The position numbers and the translations under genes were made by a program. From Pagrus major (Eukaryota; Chordata; Actinopteri; Spariformes; Sparidae): 64,000 bases of DNA. Location: assembly GCF_040436345.1 (NCBI RefSeq), contig NC_133221.1, positions 28,688,008 through 28,752,007 on the forward strand, given 5' to 3'. The notes beneath the pieces were generated by a model. The model ran no database searches. It saw only the letters and a list, made by a program, of their open reading frames with translations, and was not told the origin of the DNA. Of this stretch, positions 48,401-58,818 are shown one piece after another (position 1 is the stretch's first letter; each line of letters begins with the position of its first letter).

Positions 48401-51400
48401 CCCCTCAGCCATGGTGACTCCCCCTGTGATCTGAGGTCCCGGTCCAGACAAACTCTAGGGCCCCTGGCTCCACGGCTAAGCCATGAGCTAATTATCTAAC
48501 AATAGCTAGCTACAGCCAGGGATAGCTAGCAAAAGGCAGCAGTTGACGGGTACTCTGCCCGCTGTGTTTTTGGAGCTACCTTCTGATTCTTGCCATATTC
48601 TACAATTTATCTTTATAATAATCTTTGGCATATGCTTCATTGTTTTCTTGAAGAGAGTTTGATGACAAGATAGACACAACACACAAGTCTGCATATGTAA
48701 ATATGATGCCTGGACCAGCAAGCAGTGACTTAGCACAACAAAAATATAAAAACAATACAAAGATTGCTTTCAATCTTTGTGCTAAGCTAAGCTAAACACG
48801 AGGTCTATGAGATTGATATTTATCTTTTCTCATCTAACATACTGTATTTCTCCAACTGTCAGAACTATTTTAACTGTAACTTGTTATCAACAATTGTATT
48901 ATCAAGAGTGTCTGGTCACATGTTTTGACCTGTACAGCAGTTACCAACCATAATATGTCAGTTCTGGCATGTCTTAATGCTTTTTAACTGTAACCCTGCA
49001 GAGACGGACTGGAGGTAGCTGTAGTGTACTACCGCAATGGCTACATGCCAGAGCACTACACAGAACAGGTAAGATATGAATATTCCTTAATATTTGTGTT
49101 TTTTTAAAGCTGCGTTGTCTCTTTTTTGGGGGGGGCAACTTGGGAGCAGCAGACATAAGCTGTAAACACAGTATTATATAATTTTAATAAAAGTTGATCG
49201 GGGAATTGCTGCCTATTTGCACAACCGGCAGATACGGAGCACCTCTTCTGTTCGAGGACGTCTGAAAACAAATGCATCCTCAATACAATTTCCCAACTTT
49301 CTTAAATAATTTGTCTTACTAATTTTGGAAGATTTGAAAAAATAACAGCAACAGCTACCATTCTTGTAAGGTGAGTAACTGGGACAGAATAAAGCCTCCC
49401 AGCTAACATTAGCTAGTTAACATTACGTTTACCATCCATAGTCTTTTGTCGAAATGTTAACATTACAACTGAAACAGCTAACGCCTTGTTAGATATAACC
49501 AGCAGCGTTGAGAAAGAGGGTTGATGCTTTTCCTAAAACTGTGTGTCTGGGACTTCTTCGTCTAAAGCTACAGAGGCTCTGTGTTGATGAAGGGTCTCAG
49601 TCATCCAGGTCATGGTAAATCTAAGTGCTGTATCGTAGGCAACTGGACTTGTTTCAGTATCTATCTCTTTTAAACCCTATGTGGGAGTGTCCTTACAGAG
49701 TCGTTAAGGACACATGTGAGCTCTAAGTTTCAGAGTTGTTAGGGCCAACCGGCCTTCATGTGGGTTGCTAGGGCCAGGTGAGCCCAGGTGTGAATGAACT
49801 CTACTTATCGCCCACCTATCAACTTTGAGGACAACAATGTAAACATCTTGTCCAGAGAAGACAGATGGTTTGAAAGAGGAGTAAAGGACTCAGAGCTCAC
49901 ATGTGTCCTTTGTATGTTCACATACAGTGTTTTTAGGATTCATCACAAAAGCTTACATGTCCAGTCACGTAACTTTACAATATTTGTTGTCACCTGATTA
50001 CTTGGTGTTTCTTTTTTTCTAGTCCATGTATTTTAGGAAGACCTTTCTTCTTTAGAAAACAATCAAATTGCTGGAAAGGAATATCTCCATTATTTTTAAT
50101 GACAAACGTCATGTATGTTGTAACAGGCCTGGGATGCTCGTCTTATGATGGAGCGCTCTCTGGCTGTAAAATGTCCAGATATCAGCACTCACCTGGCCGG
50201 AACCAAGAAGGTGCAGCAGGTGCTCGCCAAACCTGGAGTTCTGGAGAAGTTCTTCCCCGACCAGCCCCAAGTAGTGGAGCAGATCAGAGCAACGTTCGCT
50301 GGCCTCTACACTCTGGACATGGTGAGAAGATAACACATGCTACACAGTTGTTTCATCCTGTTATGTTGCAGAGATGGAAGGGACCTGACACCGTCTCATT
50401 AAAGGTGCCCTGTAGAGTTCTTTCACGTTTCTTACAAAAACACATTTTTGAAGCCTTACAAAAAGGACAAATGCATTTTAGTCATCATAAACCTATTATG
50501 TCAAACTATGGTGGTATGCCAGCTCCCTCTACTGGTACGCAGAGGAACCCCAGAAATGTTTTTTTGAATATGAAATGAATTAATTTATAAGCATAAAAAT
50601 CTGAAAATACTGCAGAATTCTGAATGAAAATATTTAAACTAAATTTTAATTTGAAATAAGTTTAGTCTTCCCTGTATATTATCTTTTCGGGTAACACTGC
50701 AATAAGGTACACAAAAATGAGAGTCTCAGGAATGAATCAGGAACTACTTGATAATGAATGTTGCCTCCAAGCAGCTTCAGACGGATCAAATTACTTTTAA
50801 ACATGTTATCTTAACCAAGAAAACGAGAGCACCATATCTCACCAACACAAAAGCTTTCCAACTCTCTGCTACAATTCGCAGCCGTGTCACTCATGTGTCT
50901 GTTGTGTGTCTGTTTGTGCTCTGACTCAGCCACATCAACGTTAAAAACTTGCACAGCCTTCCACCTCCGAAACAAACACGAGCTGCTGAAGCTACAAGGC
51001 TCGGTTACTTTGAGCAAGCTGAAGCAAGCCAGAAGGCTTCTGCCATAAGGTCAAAATGTTCTCTTTATAATTCCAGGATTACCTGTTGTTGCAGAGGGGA
51101 CTTTAATTAATGACACACAAAAGACACACGAGTGACGATACTGCACATAGACAGATTTTGTGCCAGGAAGATGTGTTGTGATGCTCTCTTTCTCTTAGTT
51201 AAGATAGCACGTTTAAAGATCATTTAATCTGTCTCTGAAAAACAACACTGTGACATATTTTTTTTGCTCCAGGGTCCAGAAGGTGACCGAGCAGTGGCCA
51301 TGGCTTTGGCCAACCCGGATGAGTTTGTCCTGAAGCCTCAGAGAGAAGGAGGAGGTGAGACTACATCAGCACACCATCTAAAAAAATGCAAGCATATGAC

Positions 51401-51935
51401 ATGTATTGGTATTTCTTTACAAGTCATTGAATGAAACATTATGTCGTCATCAAAATGAAGGCTCCACCTGACCTCACGTGTCTGCTTTACAACTTCAGGG
51501 AACAACTATTTTGGAGAGGACATTGTCCGAGTGCTGCAGGAGGTTAAAAGTGACAAAAGGAGAGCTGCTTACATTCTGATGGACAGGATCCAACCCAGAA
51601 CAGAACAAAACATCGTGCTGAGGAGAGGACTTCCACTCAAACTCACCTCTGTCTGTTGGGAAATAGGAATCTGCGGAGCCTATGTGAGGTATAGTCTACA
51701 CAGAGGCACACTGCATGTGGAATAAATAAAATAAATTACAGGCAAAGATTGCTTGACGATCTTTGCTTGATTATTTGCATTTGATCATGATGTATCTGTG
51801 TCTCCATACAGGCATGAAGGAGAACTTGTTCTGAATGAGGTTGCTGGTCACATTTTGAGGACAAAGAGCATCGAACAAGATGATGAGGGGACAGTCGGTG
51901 GAATAACAGCGTTCGACAATCCGCTTATCATCTGA
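42445..51935 (+). CDS. Glutathione synthetase-like ligase (copy 2), complete, 12 coding exons, altered substrate pocket
   Basis: Coding exons: 42445-42579 (acceptor at 42434), 42889-43034, 43187-43262, 44197-44336, 44537-44656, 47205-47285, 47363-47440, 49002-49068, 50127-50321, 51273-51354, 51499-51688 and 51812-51935 (TGA), 477 residues. Intron positions and phases equal those of copy 1. Conserved: IRSDYM (Arg127), KQIEINT (Glu146, Asn148), [37 protein letters not shown], Asp461; so ATP and Mg binding look intact. Changed: SASF becomes SAGG (151-154); RNIFDQR becomes ISKLTHR (218-224), losing the residues equivalent to human Arg215, Asn216 and Gln220; the C-terminal loop GGVAAGV becomes EGTVGGI (462-468). 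The frame is open and every splice site is GT-AG, so it is probably expressed. It is either a ligase with another substrate or acceptor, or a non-catalytic partner. Confidence 0.92.
43709..43898 (+). repeat. Interspersed repeat, copy A (shared with 62.4 kb)
   Basis: ATCACCCTGGTTCC, GACAAAAAGCCTA(T/A)GGGATTTT, AGATAATCTTCAC(T/A)GATGAACACCACTTT and CAG..GGCAAAAAGCT recur in the same order at 62398-62641. Copy A is shorter in the middle. It lies in intron 4 of gss copy 2. No protein is encoded. Confidence 0.7.
45063..46655 (-). mobile_element. hAT element with perfect 8-bp target-site duplication
   Basis: CTCTAAAG flanks the element directly on both sides (45055-45062 and 46656-46663). The terminal inverted repeats are GAGGGGTGCCCAACC on the left and CAGGAGTGCCCAACC on the right, matching at 13 of 15 bases and close to the usual hAT terminus CAGGGGTGCCCAACC. 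Length is 1593 bases. It contains a decayed transposase on the minus strand. Confidence 0.93.
45395..46284 (-). pseudogene. Decayed, internally deleted hAT transposase (BED finger, GTF2IRD2/ZBED-like)
   Basis: The frame opens with a BED finger ([20 protein letters not shown], then H-x4-H) and [15 protein letters not shown]. It then jumps from [10 protein letters not shown] to [13 protein letters not shown], so the catalytic core is missing. A one-base shift near 45.8 kb moves the reading into a second frame with [13 protein letters not shown]. The C-terminal dimerisation words [20 protein letters not shown] remain, but the tail is broken after IIKTKY. It cannot encode a working transposase. 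Confidence 0.85.
46690..46703 (-). promoter_or_regulatory. CTCF-like motif within gss copy 2 intron
   Basis: On the minus strand, TCACTAGATGGCGC matches 13 of 14 positions of the CTCF core. It lies in the miniature element just right of the hAT insertion, so the motif may travel with the repeat family. Confidence 0.35.
47926..48250. repeat. Dispersed teleost repeat in gss copy 2 intron
   Basis: A triple AAGGC run is followed by AAGTTTATTTGTATAGCACA, CAAGGCAACTCAAAGTGCTT and TACAGGGCCATAAAAG, then TTCAGTGCTTTATAAACCAAC near 48.2 kb. This word order is one of the commonest dispersed repeats of fish genomes, recognised from memory. No protein is encoded. Confidence 0.6.
49550..49990 (+). mobile_element. 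Possible 3' fragment of a Penelope-like (GIY-YIG) retroelement
   Basis: The short frame at 49794-49900 reads [19 protein letters not shown]. The words [10 protein letters not shown] are the C-terminal signature of a fish retroelement protein that I recall as reverse transcriptase plus GIY-YIG nuclease. The flanking GATGAAGGGTCTCAGTCATC and TTTTTAGGATTCATCAC words fit the same element. The assignment is from memory and the fragment is short. Confidence 0.4.
50522..50535 (-). promoter_or_regulatory. CTCF-like motif in gss copy 2, past exon 10
   Basis: On the minus strand, CCAGTAGAGGGAGC matches 13 of 14 positions of the CTCF core. Confidence 0.3.
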
Positions 51936-52487
51936 ACACTGCTTGGGACACCTTTATTTTTTAAAAATTTGAGGTTGATTGGATTAACGTCCGCTTGAGT
52001 AAGCCACAAAAAAAAAAATACTCATAACATATGTTTACAATTATTATGGAGTCGGTTTTATTTTCCATCTTATTTCTACATTAACTATTGCATTCAATCA
52101 TTGTTTTATGTTCATTCAGTGTCTGTTTTCATGTGAAGCCCTCGGTGCATGTCATCTCTTTATTTGTGTTTACAAATAGAAATTGTTTTTCCTTCCTTTC
52201 TTCTTCTCCTTCTTATTATTATTTCAGTGCCCCTGAGAGAGCAACAAACTGCTGCTCAATAGATAAAACACAAGATAATGAACAAATGTTCCTCAACAAT
52301 TTGACAACAGTGTCGTGACACTGCGAAGTGAGAAAACTCAATCAAATACAGAAACATGCTGCACAACTGAAAACTCTTTCTGTATTTGGTTGTGTTGTGG
52401 GTATTTTTGTAAACATAAAATGAATGTCACTCTGAAGTCCTGATTTTCTGGAGCTATCTTGCAGCAAATTGCAGTTTCACAGGCTGA

Positions 52488-52505
52488 ACACTAGGTGGCA
52501 ATAAA
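52488..52505 (+). terminator. Candidate polyadenylation signal of gss copy 2, overlapping a CTCF-like motif
   Basis: AATAAA at 52500-52505 lies about 565 bases past the stop codon. It overlaps ACACTAGGTGGCAA (52488-52501), which matches 12 of 14 positions of the CTCF core. The 3' end of the transcript is not proven. Confidence 0.35.
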
Positions 52506-53329
52506 GACAAAGCTATTTTCCAAAAGATGCGGTTAATACACACCAGCAGATCTGCAGAGTTCAAACGAGGCAAACAAGGCAACAGGGTTCTTGTGAGCCT
52601 TGTGCATTCTGCCTACTCTGCCTGTCAACAGTATGAGCGCGTGCTTTGAGATTAGAAGAAGGCAGCACAAAGCCACAGTGCTACCAATCTTTTGGTAAAC
52701 GTTAGTTTATTTGACCTCTTTGGCTTTTGAACAGTTGTTTCAATGAACAGAGGGAATCCCTCTTGGAGGAGCTGCTCACAACTCAAAGACATCTGAACTC
52801 TGACCTGAAGCCTTAAGTAGACGCTGTCTTATTGTAAGGGGGTCACAAGCCAAAAGGTTGAGAAAATCACTTGTCTAATCTTTACAATGCAGGGTATTTT
52901 ATAACTTTATCGTTTGTTAATGTAAAATTTCATTCTGAAAACTAAGTAGCTGTCAGATAAATAGAAATGTCATGTTATTTTCATGTAACTCAGAATACTA
53001 CTTTTGAGTATAGTACTTTAGTGAATGTACTTGGTTACTTTTCACAACTGTGATAAGGTTCAAACCTTGCAATGCAATAATTATGAAGTCATTATTTACA
53101 AAGATTTTATGACTTACCTGTGACAGCCTGAACTGAAGTTAAGAACTGTAATTGTCTCTATTGAACAAGACAAATGTGATTGAGCACTAAATTGATGCTT
53201 AAGTGTAGGAGTTAGTGTATCAGTTTTTTTCTTTTTAAAATAAATCCAACAACGTTTTGACATTTGTTGGACCATTTTCTCACTAGATTTCCCATTCTTT
53301 AAAAGCTTTGTGTTTTCCATACAGGTTAA

Positions 53330-53770
53330 AGGAGACTTTGAATTCCTGTGGGCAGTCAACGTGTCTCCGAAACGCCGACAGGTTCACATTTGAACGTGTC
53401 CACGTACCATATTGAGATTTCTACAATACAATATCATTTTGTAATCACAATACACGTGTATAACTTGCCTTTTATATCGGGAGGTGGAGTGGAAGGTGGT
53501 GTACTAGTAGTTGCCAATCACACAGAGACGCAGCAGAAGAAATGTGCTGCCCGCAAAACAGTTCGGCTTTGCGTCACATTTTTCTTGCAGTTTTTAAAAT
53601 GCAATGTGTGGAGTTGCACTGCTTAATGCATTAATTATTATAAGTTATGATGGCCGGTTCCACACACACACCTGCTCTACAGGTTCACCACGGTGTTTTG
53701 CCAAAACAGGCTTTTCCAGGGCAGCTTTGAAGCGGCTGTGCCTGTAGTGACGAGTTTCTGTGTGATCAGG
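53330..53770. repeat. Dispersed repeat, probable degraded DNA element
   Basis: The segment around TTCACCACGGTGTTTTGCCA and TTTGAAGCGGCTGTGCCTGT, with TGTGTGATCAGGGCC, resembles a frequently repeated fish sequence recalled from memory. The short minus-strand frame LAAFLPKALITQKLVTTGTA is a by-product. The ends were not defined. Confidence 0.35.
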
Positions 53771-56753
53771 GCCTTAGGTAAGAAGGCTGCCAAGTATGCC
53801 ATGTATATGTACAGGTGCTGACACACATATATATACATACATACAGTACATATATACTGTATGTATGTATACGTATAGGTGCTGAGATACATATATATGT
53901 GTATGTATGTCCATCCCTTACATAACATTCAACACACTTCAGTCCATCTTCAAACACTACCACTGACTGAAAGTATTCCTGTTTTTTTGTTCACCTCCTG
54001 TTTTTGTTTCCTCTGAACGATAAGAAATCTTTGGTGCTGACTCGCAAGTGTGACACATTCCAGTTAGTGTCCCGGGTCATCAAACAGAGACATGGGTCAT
54101 TGTCAGCGCGGGCCGTCAGCACCGTAGAATCTCCCACAGGAAACACTCCAGCATTGTCCGTTTTACTGCCAGAAGAAAAATACCTCTGTGTTTTGTTCCC
54201 GTAAGCTGTTGTCCCGGGGAGAGGGTGAATGTGAGGTTACGGATGTGAAGTTTGGCTGTGAGCCTAGATTCATCAAATTTGGATCGCCTCAGTCCTTTTT
54301 CTATGTGCACCATCACATGATGGGAAGTTCATGCCAATACAGACTTCAGTGACTGTCTTCATGTTTTACTTTTACTTTCAACCAGTGTGTCTGTTCCTCT
54401 GTTATTGTTTTCATTTTGACTGCGAGAGTCGGAACATATAAGTCATCAGACAGGCTGCTGATGGACTGAATCCTGCTCCTCCTGATTTACAAATTACATT
54501 TGTATGGTCGGGATAAGGTGACAGTTCACCAGAAATTCAGTTGAACCAGTAACACCCTGTTATTTATTCTCTTTCAATCCTAAAGCACAGCTCGATCACA
54601 ATCCAGCTCCAGACCAAACACTTAAGAGCAGCGTAATAAGCCAGTTACACAAGCACTGGCCCACTTAGCCAGTGACCTCTCTGTTAAGTGTGAGTAGGGA
54701 GTGTGTGGATTAGAGTGTGTGTTGCACAGGCAGAGGACAGGGGAAGAGAGTCACGATGTGGGCTACGGCAGGATGGAAGTGGGTCACAGCGCTCCGGCTC
54801 AGCAGAGAGGAAAGTTCAGGAGCAGCGACGTCAGCAAGATTTATATTTGCTCGTCTGTGTGTGTGAGTGTGTTAATCAGACACAGCTTCTTGTAAAAGAA
54901 ATGCATTAGAGAATTACTAAGAGGTTTTGTCGCCACACAACAGTCACTGCTACATCCTATTAACAAGAATAGCTGGAAGTAAAAGCGGCGCTGTCAGTGG
55001 CTGAAACATGTGCCCCCTGGCTCTCATTGTACTGTGCTTTTAACATCCTCTATGAAGACCACAGCTCCCACTTTCCAACTGTGGTGTCCTTGTTGGTTTT
55101 CCTCTCTGAATGCAAGCAAACATCAATGATTTCAGCCAACAGCTGACGTCGGCTTGCCTTCTGTCCAGGAACAGGCAGAATTACTGGCATGGCACTCATA
55201 ACTGTGCTAAAATAAGCTCCTTTGAGTCACCCATTGAAGTGATTGTGTGCTAAAATTAAATTACAATGAGGAAACCCACTGCTGGTGTCGTGTCAGTGAG
55301 TTGATTGTCGGACTGAAATATCTCGGGACCTATTTGACGGACGTTCATGTTCCCCGGAGGATGAATCGTGCTGACTTTTGCGATCCCCTGACTTTTCTAC
55401 GAGCACCACCATGAGGTTGATATTTTTGGTGTGTTTACATGTACACTAGTATTCTGATTATGATTGGATTGTTGGAGTAACCCACATTGTAAACTCCTCC
55501 ATGCTGCACAAATTACAGAACATATATACAGTTATTAATATACAAATATACAAAAACATGTAGTGCATCTTTTGAATCTGCGTCAGGGTGAATGAAAACA
55601 GCAGTAACAAGATGGTGACGATATATGGGCGACATCTTCATATTAAACGTTTGACATCTGGGTGACACTTTGACTGTGTGAGCTCCAAGCATCGATGTTA
55701 GTCCACGTCTCCTCGTCCCGCTGTAGTCTGCGCTCTTGTTCATCAAACCATCAATTGCAAAAGTCTGATCCGAGATGTTGTGGTGGAGACAACAGTCTCT
55801 AATTTCAATTTGTTTTGCCAGAGTCCCATTTTGCCCATTTCTTTTTCCTACAACGGACTTCAGCCAGGAGCAGCCTTAAACCAAGCTGGATTAGCATGAC
55901 TCTTATTCCAACTGTCTTCCTCTCTGGGGTGGTCCGGCCGGTCAGGCTGGATGGTCAAAAGAGAAAAGGCTGTGATGGTGTCAAAGTCTGCTGCTCTTAG
56001 TCTAAAACATCTGCTCTCTTCTCCAATGATGATGACAGTATATCTACCATAAGCAGTACGTGTTTCAGCAATAAAACCAGAAAAAGAAAAAAAAGACTCA
56101 CTGCAGACACACAAACATGACCACTCAGCACTGAACTTTGACCTTCCACATCCGAGGGCAAATCTGCAGTACCTGCATGGTAAAATATGACAGTAACAGA
56201 ACTATAAAACGTGAATACAAATATCAAGCAGAATGTCACAAACTGCCAGTTACTGGCTCACATATCTGTTTCACATTTGACCCTATTGGTAACAAGCATT
56301 TGCATTTGATTATGCAAGAGGTTTGATTCACCTGAAAACCAGCACTTTTCCCGTGTAATCTGAACCGTGTTCTTCTTGTGCCCTAACAGAATGGACTGTT
56401 GTGTTAATGTGCCAAGTGATATGACAGCAGACACCACTGAGTGCTGATACTGTTCATACAGCTCATTCAGGAGGAAGGTCTGAGTTTTTGATACCTGTCT
56501 GCATGTACTGTATGTGTGTCTGCATCCACTGCTACTGGTGTCTGACAGTGGTGGGCGTGTGCACATATATTCATATTCGTAGTGTTCATTCGACCTACTT
56601 GCATGGTTTGTAGTTAATTATCACTCCCTGCTCTGTCACCACTGTGTGCTGATAATATCCTGTCTGCTGTTGTGAATGGAGCCTGTCACCGTCAAGACAG
56701 CGACAGACAACTTCAACACATAGGAACTCCCATCTCATGTTCATTCCAATTAC

Positions 56754-56803
<50 letters not shown>
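56754..56803. repeat. (CA)n microsatellite
   Basis: About 25 AC units without interruption. Confidence 0.95.
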
Positions 56804-56804
<1 letters not shown>

Positions 56805-58668
56805 CTTTGTCCACCTGAGTTGGCTCAGAGGAAGCAGACTAGTAAAGCCGCACACACACAAACAGCCAGCAGGAAGAGTCAAGGTCAGTTCCTGTTTTCG
56901 AGTTCTTCATTACTATAAACTGCAGACCACATAATCCCCAGTTTCCTCTGCTATTAATGACCGATTAACAAACAGCCCAGTGGAAAGTTCAGGGAGTAGA
57001 GTCAGGGGAGCTTTATATAATTGATGCTCAGTGGCGACCGACAGGCTCTTCCTACTCAGCAGTTACTATCAGGCCGGCTGGAGCCGGAAAAGCCTGCACT
57101 CACCGACAGTGCGAGAGCGGGAAATTCATCACATTATTTTATTCACTGCTGGAAAGTGAGCCATTTACAGAGTGGAACAGAAGGTGTTTTAAATGTGCTT
57201 GCTCATACAGCTCGGTCAATGGGAATGCTCATCAGAGTGAGTGTGTACGATCAGCATATATGTGAAGCAGGTGCAACCACCGCAAATGATCTGTGATTTC
57301 AGGGATTATAAATGTATTTATGAGTCAAGACCATGTTCCAAGGGCACAGCACTGTCAGCCTGTCAACACCGGCCTCAGCACACTGGATACACTTATTACA
57401 TAACTTGATTGGGATTTTGATGTAGCTAATAATTTACACACCTTCTTACTGAGGTATAGTGTCATCATTTGAGCGGCTGACTAGCAGGGTCAGCTGGAGT
57501 ACTTGCAAATGTGTTTGATCATGGTATGATTACGCTATATTACCAAAATGATGTAGACACTCCTGTCTCCTGTAATTTGAGCCATTACCAATATTTTACT
57601 GGTGGTTGTGGAAGTTAGACATCCACTTGTGAAGTTATACAATATCTTGTATGGTCGTTGAAACATTACAAATTGAATAAAGTTGAATATCAATAAAAAA
57701 CAAGCTAACTGGCAAAAAAGTTATACCAACTTTCCATCTCTTACAGTAAGGTGGGTACAAATCAAGACTGATTTTTTTATTTCAACCGTTCAAATAAAGG
57801 TTTAAATAAAAATAAACCACATATGATGGGAAAGACAACAGTGGCTTCAGCTGTTATTAGTAATATATTTAAACTAATATTAATGGCTCTCAGGAGAGCA
57901 CATACCAAAGCCCAGGCCGAGGTCTGATTTTTTTACATCAGGATCCATGCATTATTCCCTGAGAAATGAATGAAAATGTTGAAAAATGCTCTATCTCTAT
58001 TTCTGGATCCGCACCAAAGGTTTATGGGGTCTATTCTGGGCCTGGACCCATTCTCCAACCAAGGTTTATGGAAATCTGTTCAATAGTTTTTGTAAAATCC
58101 TGCTGACAAACCAACTAGCAAATGGACACAGGTGAAAACATGACGTTGGCGAAGGTATTAAAGTTTACCAAAAATTATGGGAAAATTTGTTCTAATTCTG
58201 CCATTGAAAGATTTTATTTTTTATTATCATTTATTTATTTCAATAAGCTGCCATCATGGTTGGCATCCACCATTTTGTCTGCAGCCAGGCTGGCCTGAAC
58301 GTGACATCAGGGCTGGGGTTTAGCATGCTAACTAGCTAATACTAAAATAATTGTACTACTTTCAATATGCATACTGACATCATTTACATCTATTAATGAC
58401 ATAACCACACGCACATTGGCCACACACATTCAAAATAATTAAATACATTTCGATTACCAACTGTTGTTACCATACAGGAAGTCGGAGAATCCAACTGGCT
58501 TTCCGAACAAATTGTGGTTTGTCTTGTTGGAGGGGTGTCCAGTGAGTTTCTCGGCATGTCATTGTTGAGCTTAGTGAGTTTAGCTGCCGCTTTACTGGAG
58601 GCAGCATGTGCTAATGCTCAGTAGCCTACCCAAGATCTTTTTCTTTGTGGATTGCTCTGTCTGACAAT

Positions 58669-58818
<150 letters not shown>

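Noticed and set aside
42445..51935. gss copy 2 as a pseudogene
   Set aside because: All 12 coding exons are open, in phase and flanked by GT/AG sites; the changes cluster in substrate loops instead of being random breaks.
55513..57296. Several 60-100 codon frames
   Set aside because: No family resemblance, low-complexity overlap near 56.8 kb, and no splice-consistent neighbours.
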